DNA of 64,000 nucleotides, taken from positions 63,517,244 to 63,581,243 of the forward strand of contig NC_054743.1 of NCBI RefSeq assembly GCF_018143015.1. The letters are read 5' to 3'. The DNA comes from Lytechinus variegatus (lineage: Eukaryota; Echinodermata; Echinoidea; Temnopleuroida; Toxopneustidae). Shown in pieces: positions 11,041-25,200 of this stretch; position 1 is the stretch's first letter; the number at the start of each line of letters is the position of its first letter. A program made the translations under genes and the position numbers. The notes beneath the pieces are model-generated. The model was given only the letters and a program-made list of their open reading frames with translations. It made no database searches and was not told the DNA's origin.

Positions 11041-11657
11041 GGCCTATATTTTACGATACTTAGAATTTTTCAGGAGTTTCTACATTTATTGTAGTCAAAT
11101 TAAATTTACAGTACATAGACATAATCGTAGTATGACATTAAAGTACATTGCACTGTGAAAATTTTTATAACAAAGTTTAGACAATTTCATGATAAGACAA
11201 AGTAGTGAAAAACAAATGCAGTGGCAAACTATATAAGCAAAATGCCTGAGTAATAGCAGCTAAAAGCGAAAAGAGCTATTGGAAACCGATTATGGTGTGG
11301 AACAATCACAGATCATCAGAAAAGGAGAAAGAAGAATTTAAGAATACTTGGATAAAAGATACTTTTTTTAATGAAGCTTTGAAAGAAAAGATGTATGCAG
11401 TGAGTTTGATATCATTGGGCAAATCATTCCATATGTCTGGGCCGTGATGGCTGATCGTTTTGTGTGTTAATGCTTTCGGGTTTGTTAGGTAAATGTTTGA
11501 TGAGTGGAGTGTAGGATATGAATGAATGCCGGGAATGAATGTTGCTATTAAACAAAACTATCTTGAGAGGGTGTTAGATTTGGTTGAGAACTTGTTTCAT
11601 GAAAATTGCACTTTAGAAAATGTGAATGTCATGATTTTTTTCTTTAATGTTTTAAGC
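11041..11657. other. AT-rich spacer, nothing recognised
   Basis: No convincing coding sequence or repeat structure. The stretch around 11400-11530 resembles dispersed repeat sequence in style, but no second copy was found in the window. Confidence 0.4.
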
Positions 11658-11937
11658 AGTGGCGTACCTAGAATTTTCCACGGGGGGCAAAACCGTCCGC
11701 CAAAAAAGGTCTGCAATCACAAATTAAGGATTTCATACCAGAAAAAATAATTGACAAGCCGAAAAAAGGTCTCCAAGCTCGTCAGGGGGGGGGGGGCAAT
11801 AAAGGTCTTCAACCTCGTCAGGGGGGGGGGGCAAAAAATGTATTTTAAGCTCGTCATCAGGGGGGCAGGGATACGTCCTTTGCATGGGTTCTGGCTCGTT
11901 AGTGGGGCAGACTCCCGCCCCCGTAGGTACGCTAGTG
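11658..11937. mobile_element. MITE-like element with gtggcgtacctag ends
   Basis: Starts with agtggcgtacctag and ends with the complement taggtacgctagt. The interior repeats a G-run unit (caagctcgtcaggggg) several times. A truncated left end of the same family lies at about 12702-12730. Confidence 0.6.
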
Positions 11938-13020
11938 GTTTTAAGGTTCCGATCATATAGGATCAGTATGTGCTAAAATAATTGCGAGGGAACAAATGAT
12001 CGATTTATTTCTAAAATTTCATAAGTATTGGTGGGGTTAAAAAACAAGGAATGTTCAGTAAATGGTTATCTAAATATTTTGTAAAGTCGTTAGCAATAGC
12101 TACTATTTTAGATGAAACTTAAGAGAATATAATCTTTAAAAAACGAGGAAATAGAGGAAAACATCGTTATCAAATGCGTAATTTAGCTAATGGATTTGGC
12201 TTGTTTTAGTCAGACAAATATTAAAAAGAAATTCTTTAAAACTTCATCCATTAACTTTTTTAACAATTTGAGCTGGTCGTCAGCTCAGATACAAGCAGTA
12301 TCGATTAAAGCATATTGAAAAGGATGAATCCCAAGCTAGTTTGGCAATTCTAAAATCATTGTTTGTATAGGTCTAATGAGCAAAATGCGCAATTCAGGGA
12401 TTTATTTTTTATTGTTTTCGGTAAACCTTTTATTTCTTCTTTTTTTATCGAACATTATTGGTCTAGCAAAACCTGGTTTTGGATACAGGTATTTGGATAA
12501 CTCAAACTAAATTAGTTTGGCACACGAAACTGAATTAGATGAAGAAGTACATTTCCATTTTTTATTTTGTTGTACTTTTGACAACAATGTTTTTGGACAT
12601 TCCAGACTGATAAAGAAAGCCGCTTATCATATAAACATAAACATTCCGAAAAGCTTCGAATTGTGCCCAAAATGATAAGCAATCCAGTTGGATTTCAATA
12701 AGTGGCGTACCTACCCCCTAAAAAATAATAATAATAATAAATAAATAAATAAATAAATAATATATATATATATAAAAAAAATAGATTTAAAAAATGAGAA
12801 TCTATGCAATTAAAATTTCTTACAGTAGCAAGCGTTCCGGCGATCAATGCAGACCTCAATCAAAACCTAATTTTGTGATAGATTTTGATTATTTCACCTA
12901 GCTTTTTCACACTCATTACCTTTATTTCCTATTGTGCCTCCCCCTTTCTTGGAACTTTAGCCCCCATCCCCCCCCCCCCGCCTCTCCCCTGAATCTATGG
13001 TGCAGGTGGAAACCGACGTC
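11938..13020. other. AT-rich intergenic DNA
   Basis: No gene recognised. It includes a truncated copy of the gtggcgtacctac element near 12702, a short ATAA/TA repeat near 12725-12780 and a C-run near 12965. Confidence 0.4.
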
Positions 13021-13024
13021 GGTA

Positions 13025-13125
13025 TGGTATAAGGTACACTAGTACTAGTATTTAATATAATCACTAGTATAAGGTATACTAGTAATATAATCACTAGTAT
13101 AAGGTATACTAGTAATATAATCACG
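13025..13125 (+). repeat. Tandem repeat, ~31-bp unit, about three units
   Basis: Units containing ctagtataaggtatactagt and aatataatca follow one another, the first more diverged. The actagt palindromes recur in each unit. Confidence 0.8.
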
Positions 13126-13769
13126 TGATGTGGTCACGTCTTTCGGATGGTGACGTTAAAGGTCGGTCCAAGACGTAAATAATCATATCTGATTGATGCA
13201 CTTCTGACAAAACTCAAATACACACACACACACAAACCAAGATCCGGATATAACTGACATGTACATGTAAGAGCGGCGCTCGCGTACGTACCGGATTGAG
13301 TGTAATATTGGTTTCATATCTCGATTTGGCCTATCCGGATTAAAACTAAAGCTTCCTTGGATACCGTGGTGATTGAACCTTTTCTTTTGCGATGGGAAAC
13401 TTCCGAAAATTTCATGCGAATTTCAGTTGAAATCACTTGAATCTCAAGTCAGTTTTATGCTGGTGATGGAAACTTGAATAGGTAAATTTAATTTATTCAC
13501 ACCAAACTCTGTTTTTGTCTGAATAATAGACTCAACTTAGGCCCTACTGAATGTTGACTAAAGGCGAAGACCGAAGTTGCTTCAGTCCCACAAACTGAAT
13601 TCGATGTGACCTAAAGTTAGAACAAGTTGGAAAGACTTTTGACTTTACTTTGTTAGACTTAACTTTTAGATGTAGGCCTTGGGTGGTATTCTGAAAGCTC
13701 AATCAGTGGTCAATTAGCATTTACGTATTCTGAAATTGTGAAAACAGTTAAAGCTACTTAGACCTAGAC

Positions 13770-13845
13770 AGCTGGCAGCCGTCTGTTTCGAGGAGGTTTT
13801 TAACATTTTTTAAAAAATTCCTCGTACACAGACGGCTCGCTATCG
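13770..13845. repeat. Short imperfect hairpin
   Basis: The stretch agccgtctgt...cgaggaggtttt is complemented by aaaattcctcg...acagacggct, around an AT-rich loop. This is probably a small foldback element. Confidence 0.5.
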
Positions 13846-14499
13846 TGCAGCCACCATTAGGGGACTTGCAATGCAAATTGATTATTATGCTATCTGCCCC
13901 ACATGCAAGCTAAACCACTACGATCAAGGGTAGCAGACGACTTTCGATATATCGAGACATTAAAACATTAATAACGATAATGACGTCAATTGTCAATTGA
14001 ATATGAAAATTGTCTTTATTGAATCAAACTTTTGAAAATTAATGCGACCGAAATGCAAATTAATATTCCCTCTTGGCAGAGATGCCAAGTTCATAGACCA
14101 GCTATGCGTGAGATTTTCTGTGAATCTGAGTGAGATCACAGACATTATGTACAAATGTATATGGGGATAGGCTGTGATAATTGCGTGAGACAGAGATTTG
14201 AGTTGAGTTTGCTTGAGTCTCATGCATGATGCGTGAGACTTGGTAGCTCTGTCTTGGCATTAATTGCCAAAAAATAGGGAAAAATCAAGTTAAAAGGAAC
14301 AAAAACGTTGACTTACCTCGGCTGTCATGCAACTTCACTTCTCTGTTTTATCCGAACTTAGTACATAAACATATGGCTATTGAGTCCCCTGTAGAGATCG
14401 TAGAGAATTTCGGTCTCTGTATTTGGTGAGTGAAGCCAACAGAGTTCAGCTGAACAACCAAAATAACAGAGACCGAAGCTTTTGGTCTATTTAGACCTC

Positions 14500-14685
14500 G
14501 TTATGTCCCCTCCACTAATTTTGAAAAATTAGTTCTCCCAAACCCCCTTCTTTTTTGTGTTCTCTTTTCCATCTTTTTTTTTTCTTCTGGTTGGAACCTG
14601 GATTGGAAACTCTCGCTGCAGAATGAAGCATCTTCAGTCTGTCGCCTTACTCACTGAGCTAGCAGGAATTGTTGAAAGCTAAGCC
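14500..14685 (-). repeat. tRNA-like (SINE head?) sequence
   Basis: Read on the minus strand it gives an A-box-like tagctcagtgag followed about 55 bases later by a B-box-like ggttccaacc with one mismatch. No paired acceptor stem is visible, so this is treated as a decayed SINE or tRNA fragment. Confidence 0.3.
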
Positions 14686-16160
14686 TAAGCCATGGGTTTC
14701 ATAACACTACAGTTATCCATCCATTCCATTCCTTATTTTATTTGGCAATTAGTTATGATTGACTATTTTTTTTCACTCGCTGTATAAAAAGTAGGTTAAC
14801 AATTTTATTTATTATTATTTTTTATTATCTTTTTTTTGTATTTCTTGTATATTCATTCCGTTTTTTCTATGAAAAAACAAACAGAACAAAACAAAACATC
14901 TAAATACATGTGAAACAATAAATTGAAGAATAAGATATCAGCAAACAATATGGGGATTACTTCCCGAAAACGATAAGGTTGTTGATCGACGATCTATGTG
15001 ATATTATATAAAAGAAAATAATTTTAACAAGAGGGGATAACGTTTTAACAAGTTTTGGGGTACTTTGAATTCTCAGTGTACCAAGAATCATTTGTGTTAT
15101 ACAGTTACAATTCAAATTCTGGGGTTATAATGACCCGTAAAGTAAAGACAGAGATAAAGGAGTTATGTGATCAAGAAGTGATAAGATAGGAAACAAAAAC
15201 TGATTTGAATGATTGAAAGAGAGACAGGCAAAGAAAGAAGAGCCCCCTCCCTCACCCGTACCAGAGTTACAGGGTTACAACTTTACAGATTTTACGACTA
15301 GTCTACTTTCCAAGAGTATTGGGTATTTATTTTTCTGACTGAATAAACCACTGCCATAGTTTTTGGAATTACACACACTTGAGATTTTTGTATGTATCCA
15401 ACTTTTCCTTCATAAATCTCATAGATATATGCTAGATAAAAAGTGATAAACCTCCATATTTTAAATTTTAGTGGAGGGGACATATGGAAGTCTTGCCAGT
15501 GCCCCTTTCCTTATTTGACAGGGTTGTGTTGCATTGCTCGCACTTGCAATATTATTTATGTGTTATGACCGCCCAAAGACTTTGAGTAGTTACGAGACTT
15601 TTGGTAATATGAAAAGTTCCGTAGCGCTCAATTAGCTGACTATCCAATGGGGAAAGATAATGGTGATAAAAGGTCCATTAAGTCTCATCATATTTAGCTA
15701 ATTTTGGCTTTCATTAATCTTATAAATATCATTAAATTGGTTTACTAAAATAATGTAACCTTAAGTAAGACTAGAGGAAGGAAGGGAATTATTAAAGGAG
15801 AGAAAGGTTTAAAAAGGGGGGAAGAATAAAGGGAAAGAAGGTTTTTATATAATCATGTACAGGCCTAAAATAAGGAATAGAGAAAGTATTTGGTAATAAA
15901 TACATGTACATGTAAATTAGAAAAGAGGGAAAAAGGAAACCATCATTGTGTACATACACGGGGCTACAAGGGTCCACGAATTAGGCCTATTGTGGTCTAT
16001 AAAAGCCTTATGAGTTGTGAATAGTTTATTTTGTATTAAAAATGTTATTTTGATTAAACAAAAGTAAAACATACAAAGACCTCATACATTTTTATTTACC
16101 TGATGTAATTTTCTTTATCTGTGTCTTTGTTGTTAGGCTCAAAGGTCATCAGAAGCAGCC

Positions 16161-16270
16161 ATGGGGAAGAAGAAAGGAAAGAAAAGTGGAAAGAAAAGCG
16201 GAAAAGGCAAGAAAGAGAAGAAGGAGAAGGAGCCTCAGATGACCATCAGGGAAGCCATTTTAGCTTATCA
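16161..16270 (+). CDS. CCDC83: CCDC83 exon 1 (coding part)
   Basis: Residues 1-36 plus two bases of codon 37. The ATG sits in good context (gccATGG). The donor is ca|gtaagt. The basic tail has repeated GKK and EKK groups. Confidence 0.9.
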
Positions 16271-19200
16271 GTAAGTCTTGGCCTTGATCAAAGTCTGTCT
16301 TGGGTTTTGTAAATTCACTAGAGCGTGTCTGTCACTGTCATTGCAATATAGATATTAAAATTAATTGTTATGCCCTATACTTGCTGTGCTGTTTGTGAAA
16401 TGAAATAAAAATGTTTTATTGGAATTCATTTGTTTAATTATTACCTTAGCCGTATAAGACATCTGAGATGGTAATTTACAAAACAGTATGTGCTCGGTCT
16501 CTGCGTGCATCTTATAGCCCTTTCATAAACCCAATTATGCGGCTAATAACAGCATAATTTGGTCGTAAAATCGGAGGAGGACATGAGTTATCCGCATTAT
16601 TTTGATGCTGCTATTATCCGCATAATAGCAGCATCGGGACCAGATTTTGACTTTATGAACGCATTTCGAAAGTAATGCGGATAATTGCCATGGTGCGGTC
16701 ACAAGGTCACCCTTTTCCAGCGCAACGGCATCGGAGGGGGTGTGTGCGGTTGCCATGATGATTATCCGCCTTTTTCAGGACGGGTGCTAGTAAAAATAGT
16801 GCGAATTATTTTCGGAGTTTGTGAACGTAATTTTTATTGAATTATCCGCATTACTCTTAGGCGGCTAATTGGAGGATGGGTTTATGAAAGGGGTATTAAC
16901 TGTGCTTGCAGAGATGGCGCAAATACACCTTTGTATTTTCCCTGGTCTCACATTTGGGTATTTGAGGACGCTTAGAAAGAGAAATGCGTCGTATCAATGA
17001 TCCGTGCAGCAATATTTTTTTACTTCATAATGCTAATCAAAATATGAGACAATGCTGGATTCTGTATTCCCAGGCCAGGGACACGACATATCAATTACAT
17101 CACAGTGGTAAAGCTTTGTGGCTCAACCTGCTCAAAATGACAATAGAGTCCCTTTATTTAAGGGTAAAATATCAAAATTTTCCAGATTTTTGCTCTAGAT
17201 GTCTGATTTGGATTATAATAAAAATATTGACTTGCTGTCTTGCTTTTCTTTTGGGGAACGTCCAATATATTGCCCTTAAAAGAACCATATTGCCCTCGTC
17301 TAAAGACTCGGGGCCAATATGATTCTGTTGCGGGTAATATATTTGATGTTCACCGATCAAATAGAAATATCTGCATATTTTCTAAAAATATAAACACTCT
17401 TCTTATCTGTAGTTCGGGTGAGAATTTCAGGATAAGATCTTTGTAGGTTTAGGTTTCTAATATCCATTCACTAAATTTTGATGATAAGGTTTCAAAGTGT
17501 CATGTTTAAAGAAAACATACCAAGAGATTGTGCTAAAGTAGATATAAACAAAGTCTCATTTGAAATACCAGTAGAATCAATGGCTGAAATGAGATCTAAC
17601 TGCCACTATACATTTGTACAAATAATAGGTGATTCTTATAATTAACATTGTTGACCCTATACCAAAGCTTTAGATCTATAGGATTTCATTTGAGCCTGTC
17701 TTTTATCAATCAATTTTTATGATTTGTTCATATATTTACTCATTCATAATAATATGCTCTATTTATAGTATAGCGCTTAAATTCAATGTTTATAATGTTT
17801 CTTGCCCCGGCTTTAGCATGGCCACCCATTTCAAGTGCTCAAGCATTCAAGGAATTCCTTCCTGCCTCGTACCCATTAACTACACCCGGGTGGAGAGTGG
17901 CAAAAGTAGATAAACAAAATGCCAAAGGGCGCAAGTGCCATGGTGGGATTCGAACCCCCCGGACCTTGCAGAGCAAAGTCCGGCGACTTATCCACTTCCA
18001 TTCATCCATTTCTCGATTTCTACCTCTTTCTTTTCTCAGGATCAATGTCAAAGAAAATGCATTGGAGGAGTGGGATTTGAACCCCCGGCAACTTATCCAC
18101 TTCTATTCATCCATTTGTCAATTTCTATCTCTTTCTTATCTCAGGATCAATGTCAAAGAAAATGCATTGGAAGAGTTTATGTACGAGATCAAGGGACTGG
18201 AGGAGAAACGCCAGAGGAATAAAGAGAGGGTAAAGTTGCGATCAATTACAAGTCTATTTGGGTTCCCTAAACCAATCATAAGTCTGGAAATCAATTGCGA
18301 ATTTGCCATTGATTGCTATTAAATCTGGTGGGTGTTTCATAAAGCTGTTCGTAAAGTTACGCACAACTTTACGCAAGACTGGAACATGTTCTTAGGTCAT
18401 ATATCAATTATAAAGGGATATCATTAAGCACAAGAAGGGATCACCAGTCGTGCGTAAAGTCATTCGTATCTTACGAACAGATTTATGAGACACCCACCTG
18501 CTTCTCAAACAAAGGGGGGTTACCTGATCTGCTACAGTCAAACTCGTTTCATCAATCGTAAAATTGGAACAGAACAGTATTTTTTTACAACACCCCCAAG
18601 ACAAAGAGAGTCAACAAAACAAAACATGTTACAACAGGGCCTGAGTATAACAGGTTTTTTTTTCTTTCGACCAATGCCCACCAGTGAGTTTTTTTTTTAT
18701 ATCGCAAACCATCAGACTGGTGAAATAAATTCAGTGTCATCAAAATCTCAAAAATTAATCAGATTAAATATCAAATTTCCTTATAGATCTAGATGTATAC
18801 TTTCACATGACTGCAAACCTTACAACAGCCAAGTGAATGCAGAGTGGGATTTCTCAATTTTTATTGGTAGAATTTATTGGCCCTTAACTCTATGATATTG
18901 TTTCAGTTTAGTTTATTTCACTTCCATTTTCTGATAATAAACATAACAAACATATATATATATACATATGTATGAATGTGCAAAACAGAATAAGTGTTAT
19001 AAGAATACACTTATAATTAATTAACAAATTCATAGCAAATAGATGAAATATATAGAATTCTTTATGTTCCAGATACATTTTGATGATTAGACAAACTATA
19101 GATTACAGTTAGCATGTGAAAATGAAAATGAGGGACTTATTAAAAAGCGAAGCTTGTAACTGTAAGTCCCTTAGGATAAATTTATAATAATCTTAATAAT

Positions 19201-22200
19201 ATGTAATTAAAAGTAAAGTAAGACAATCTAGACCATATATGAAGAACCACCCATTTCAAGTGTTTTTGCATTATGAATGGGTGTGGCCATATTTGTTCTG
19301 TTCATTTGCAACATTTAGGACTATCAGAAAATAAAGTCATTCTAGCAAAAGCCATTTAATTGTTGGGTAAATGATAATCATTTATCTACCGAGTATAGTA
19401 ACTATGACAATTGCATTTTGAGCAACTATTGTTTCACAGAAAATGGCATGCAGTATGGTTCTACCTAGATTGCACATAATTTACTTTCTTAAAATGACTT
19501 TTTTTTTATAAAGCTTTACCACTGGTTATTGATGAAAAAAATCATTCACTCTGTCTTTTCTTAACAACCTAATAATTTTCTAAAGTTTGATGAATATAGA
19601 AAAGCTAAATTTCATTGATTGAGGGGAAATCATGCACTTTTGAACATTACAATTATTTTAAAAGAATTTGCAATACATGTGATGAAGAACAGGACACTGT
19701 GATTAAAAATATGATTATTTTTCTGAAAAAAGGATTTCTATGATTTGATTTTGGGAATGCCCTGCTTTACAATTTACCCAACACCTAGTTGTCTAAACTC
19801 CAAAAGCTCCAGAATGCTGCAGCACGTTTGGTCACCCTGTCTAAAAAACATGTTCATATCACACCCATTCTGAAATCTTTCCATAAGCCAGTTCGTAGTT
19901 CCTTTCTGCGCATGATCAAAAGATTCTATGCATGATCAGAGGAAGGTCATTTGTACTAAAGTGACATGGTGGTTTAAAATCTAATGAGATAAGCACCAAC
20001 TTTGATGTCTTGATTATTCATAAATTCTTTTGAATAGTGGTTTTCACTTACCTCCACAAAAAACAATGCATCCTCAAATGACTGGAATTTCACAGTTTGC
20101 CAAGTACATTGTGCAACATGCTATGATATGCATTCAAAGTAGGAATGCAACAAATACCTTCATAAAGTGTTCACTGGTGTGCTATTCTAGTCACCTTGTC
20201 TATTCAATTTCTTCATCCTGCTATGTAAGGCAAGCTTATGTAATATGCTTCTTTGAAATCTGCCTATCATAATGAAAGAAATGAAAGGTCATTTGACCAA
20301 AATTGTCCATGAAGTAACTACGAACTGGTCATTGGTTAAAGGTAAACAATCGCATCATTGTCAAAATCCTTCTCTTTATATTCCATGCAATTAACGGCTC
20401 TGCTCCACAGTACAATATCAATCTAATTAACAAATACACTCCTGTCAGGTCCCTACGTTCATCCAACTCTGGTTCCCTAGTTATTCCTAGGTCCGTTAAT
20501 GGGGGGTTCGGGCTTTTGCTCATGCTGGCCCTGTTCTCTGGAATGATGTTCCCCTGGTTATCTGTGAATGCACCTCCATTGACACATTTAAACGTTACCT
20601 TTTAAGACTCATCTATTCAATGCTTCCTACTCTTAATTGTTCCTGAATCTTTATTTGTAATTTTCTTTCTTTATTTCTCTCTTTCTTTTACCAACCCTTG
20701 GGTAGTCTGTCGAGTGGATTTGGCACATTACAAATCACATATTATTAAAACTATCAGATATTTAGTAAAGTGAGATTGGCAACTCTTTTACCATTTCAAT
20801 ATTTTCTCTGAACCTTGAATGCGATAGAATGAGCGTCTGAAGGAGGAGCAGCTGTACCATATCAAAACGCTCCTGAAACAAGCCAAGGAGAGAGACCAGG
20901 AGCTGGAGCAGGTGACCGTCATTAACAAGGAGCAGGTGGAGGTGGCGCTGAAGGAGAAATGGAGATCCTGCAAAGAGGAGGAGAAAGCTATCGAGGGTAA
21001 GTCCAGGGGGCTTCTTTTTGGGGGAGGGGGACGGGAGAGATTCATATCATAGGTGAGCCAATTATCATGAGATAAGATTCGATTTGAAGCTTGGGTAAAT
21101 TACTTTAATGCCAGAGTGGAGATATTTTTGTGTACGCCCGTCCTAGATGGGACGTATTATGGTATCACGCTCAGTGTCCGTCCGTTCATCCGTCCGTCCG
21201 TCTGTTATTCCTTGTAAACACAATAACTTAAGGTTGACATATTCTAGGCTCACATAATTTGGCATGTATTGTGCTAGCCTAAATCCCAGAAAGCCTAATG
21301 ATTTTTAGGTCCAAAGGTCAAGGTCACAGTGACATGTTTTCATCTTACCTTTCCGAAGTCCTTGTAAACAATGCGATAACTTTAGTTTAACTTAACCTAG
21401 GCTCATATAATTTGGTGTGTATATGATACTAGCATGGGTCCAAAGAAGCCGTTTGATTTCAAGTTCAAAAGGTCAAAGTTCAGGTTGCCACCTTCCATTT
21501 TTCTTGCTTGACAAATAACTCCTATTTCCCGCGTCAAAGGCGGGCGTATTATGTGCCCGCCCTCGCCACATTCTTGTTTAGAGTAGTTGAAGACTTGAGG
21601 TGTTGCTCTGCAAGGCTACTGGTTTGTATTTAAGTCATTTTATGATCTGTTTTATGGGTTAAAAATACATTATTTAGTTAATTTTGATTAATCATGAGTA
21701 TGAGGTGCTGTGACATGGTAGGAAATGATTTTAATCATTTGGGGGCCATCTTTTTTTCCTTCTTTTTGTTTTTCATTAGGACGATTGTGAAATTTTGGGG
21801 GCTGTTTCTATCATTTTAAGTGATACTTTTTAGGGGTAAAAAGCAATTGTGCAGGATAAGCAAACATCATTCTGTCTTGTAGTTAGAATATTGATTTTGA
21901 ATAATCTTGAATATATTTTGTTGCAGATATTTGGGCGAATTGAGAAAGCATGGTAGCCCCAATGCATGGATTTTTAAAGGAATTTTAGGGGCTATTTGGG
22001 GTGTCATGAGAGATAAATCGCCAGTCGCCCACATGTATTTCCTGCGCTGTGCTGTGGACGTTATTTGCAAGATTATAGATGTAAAAATGCTATGTGTAAA
22101 AAGTTTGGATAATAATAAAAATAAAATGATCATAAAGTTTTAAAGGGGCATTATATGGTTGTTTCAGAGTGCACAAGCGTACTCAGGGCCCTGGGAACGA

Positions 22201-25200
22201 TTTTTCAATAGGGGGTGCTGGTTTCGAAGAAAAGTTTGACAAGCAAGCAACAAAAAAGATTTTTACTACAAACTTACTTTTTACTACTTTGTAGCATACC
22301 TACATGTACTTGATAACACCCCAGCATCCGGCTCGCTTCCTACAAATCTAATAAATACTACACAGTGAAGTAAACCTAACTATAAACTTTTAACAACATA
22401 TCGTGCCCTAAATTCTTAAGAATTTGATTGGTCTCTTTTTGTGACAGACGGAAATTTCCCGCCTATGCTTTATTGTCGCATCAGTTTCCATTGACGGTGA
22501 CCTTAATGTTGACTTTTACTATCCCATTGCCTTTATTAATAAACACAAATGTTGCTTAATAATTTGCTCATGAGCCTTGTAGTGATATGTTTGAACAAAC
22601 CTATGATATTCCTGCTCCACTATACATATACATTTTAGACATGAAGAACAAAATTTCTGAGACGATAAAGCAGTACGAGGAAGACCTGATCCAGGTGAAG
22701 AAATGGACAGAGTATAAGAACAAAGGGAGCATAGAACATGCAACGCACATCAAACTGCTCCAGGAAGAGCTGGAGGACATGCAGAAAAACTTTGAAGAAA
22801 TGAGAGGTTAGTGAGAGTACAGCGTTTGTTGAAACAGGCCCTAAAGATAAATTTCAGTTGTCGTAACGAATTCAAAATGAGTTCGTACAGAATCCGATGA
22901 AATGACCACAAAGTGTCTGTTTGTGTAAATAAAAAATGAGTGCCAAAGGATTCTGAAAAAATTGTGTAATTGCTGAGAAATTAGGAAATAAGCACCGGAT
23001 TCGGGTCAAGCGTCGGGCCGACATTCAAAGCAATAATAATACACTTTCCCATTTGCGCTTATCTGTGTTGATTATCTTCAGTGTGAACATTTTTCAGTGT
23101 AGATTTCAAGATTTCACTAAGTTCAGTTTATGTAACTGTACCAGATCTAGATCGTCAATGATATAGTAACAATTAAGCTTGGTTTTACACACTTTCTTGT
23201 GAAATCAGGGTTTACTGCAACTACTTTCATTTATCTTTAAATTTTTGTTATTTTAAGGGGAAGGCCATTTCTCTATATAGGCACATTTCTGTATTGCAAG
23301 CATAATTTGGAAGAATTTTGAAAGGCCAGTGAGAGGGATATATATTTATGTAATATTTACTTTGAGGGGAATATGGAATATATTGCCCACAGCAGAATCA
23401 TATTAACCAAAGTCTTTAGACGAAGGCAATATGGTGCTCCCATACACTTGATACGTACAAATCTTGTGTTTGGGTTTCATTGACCAGCTGGGAATGTTAT
23501 CGACTGATAATTCTGCACAGAACTGCAATATGAAAAAATTAATAGTTCAAAGAGTATGAGAGTGTGAACATTGTGTTCCCTTGTCTTGCAGCCAAGCTGA
23601 ACCCTGGCTGGGCCATTATGACAGATTTTCTGTTGGGATAATCAATTACACAGACAAAATAAATTTTTATATCCTGTCATTCAACAGGGTGCTACATAAC
23701 TTTTTAGAAGCACTTGCCCGATTGGGCAAGTAAATTTTTAAATTGTTTGAATATACAGTTGGGGCCAGAAGTTTACATACACCTGGTGAAAAAATTATTT
23801 TTCTCATTTTTTCATCATTTTTTGTCACTCAACCAGTTGAATTGCCAATTAGATCAGAAGAATTATCCAAATACTTTATGCCCAAGGTGAATATTTCATA
23901 TAAAATACTCAGATATATGTAACATGGTTTATAATATCTATATTTCTGAAAAATCAATGGGTCAAAAGTTTACATACAGTTCACTGTTGAAGTGATAAAA
24001 TGTGTTTAAAAAGAGGTGCCATGGCTTTCAGGTGGACTTGATTTCCTTTTAATGACTTGAGAAATGTGATAATGCTATAATGTCATTTGAAAAATGACCG
24101 CAGAATTATGCATACCTCTTCCTTGGACATTTGAAGCATGATTCACATTCCATCTTTGTCAAGGAAAGCTAAATTTTGACCTGATGAATAGGGTTTTGTC
24201 TTTTGAATAGCCTAATGGTAAAAATGTTGACCAGAAGTTCCTGCAGTGATTCAGTGTTGGTATCTATAAATGCTACCACCAATACCGTGTTGATCAGCAC
24301 TCAACATTAGCACCATGGGGAATTCAAAGCAATATACCAAAGACCTTAGGCAGCGTGCTGTTGATTTACACAAGTCCGGTTCATCTTTAGGAGTCATATC
24401 AAAGACCCTGATCATGCCTCGTGCTTCAGTGCAAACCATAATACGCAAGCATAACACTCTCGGCACAGTGCTGAATCTACCAAGATCAGGGAGAAAGCGA
24501 AAACTCAACCGGACAGTAGAACACAGACTTGTGCGTATAGTTCAGCTTATCCCATGGATGGCAAAAAAAAGATTTGCCAGGATCTGGAGGCTTCAGGAAG
24601 CAAGGTATCCCCCTCTACCATCAAGCGGGTCCTCCATGATCATGGACTGAGAGGTTGCAGAGCTAGGAAGAAGCCTCTTCTCCAGGACCGACACCGTAAA
24701 GCCAGACTGAAGTATGCTAATGAACACCTGGGCAGTGGCAGTGGCAGCATCATATTGTGGGGATGCTTTGCAGCAAGTGGTACTGGCTCACTCCAGAAGA
24801 TTGATGGCACCATGAAGAAAGAGGACTACCTGAAAATCCTTCAGCTAAACCTGAAAAGGTCCGCTAAGAACCTCAATCTTAGTCACAATTGGGTTCCAAC
24901 ATGACGGTGACCCGAAACACTCAAGTCCAGACCTGAACCCTATTGAAAACCTATGGAGAGAACTCAAAAAGCATGTTCGGTCAAGGAAACCAAGGAATGT
25001 GACACATTTGTATGCCATCTGCCAAGAGGAGTGGTCAAAAATCTCAGGAGACGTCTGCAAGAAGCTAGTGTCCAGTTGTCCACGTCGACTGAGAGATGTG
25101 AAGACGGATGGAGGCAGTGCTACCAAGAATTAGGGCTGGTGTATGTAAACTTTTGACCCTCCAATAAACTGGAAATATATCTATTATGAACCATATATAT

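Noticed and set aside
10809-11063. Lys/Glu-rich open frame
   Set aside because: It is the translation of a purine microsatellite.
17786-18322. 178-codon frame across CCDC83 exon 2 as a separate gene
   Set aside because: It is SINE sequence, duplicated intron edge and exon 2 read through; only the exon 2 part and the possible 105-base extension have meaning.
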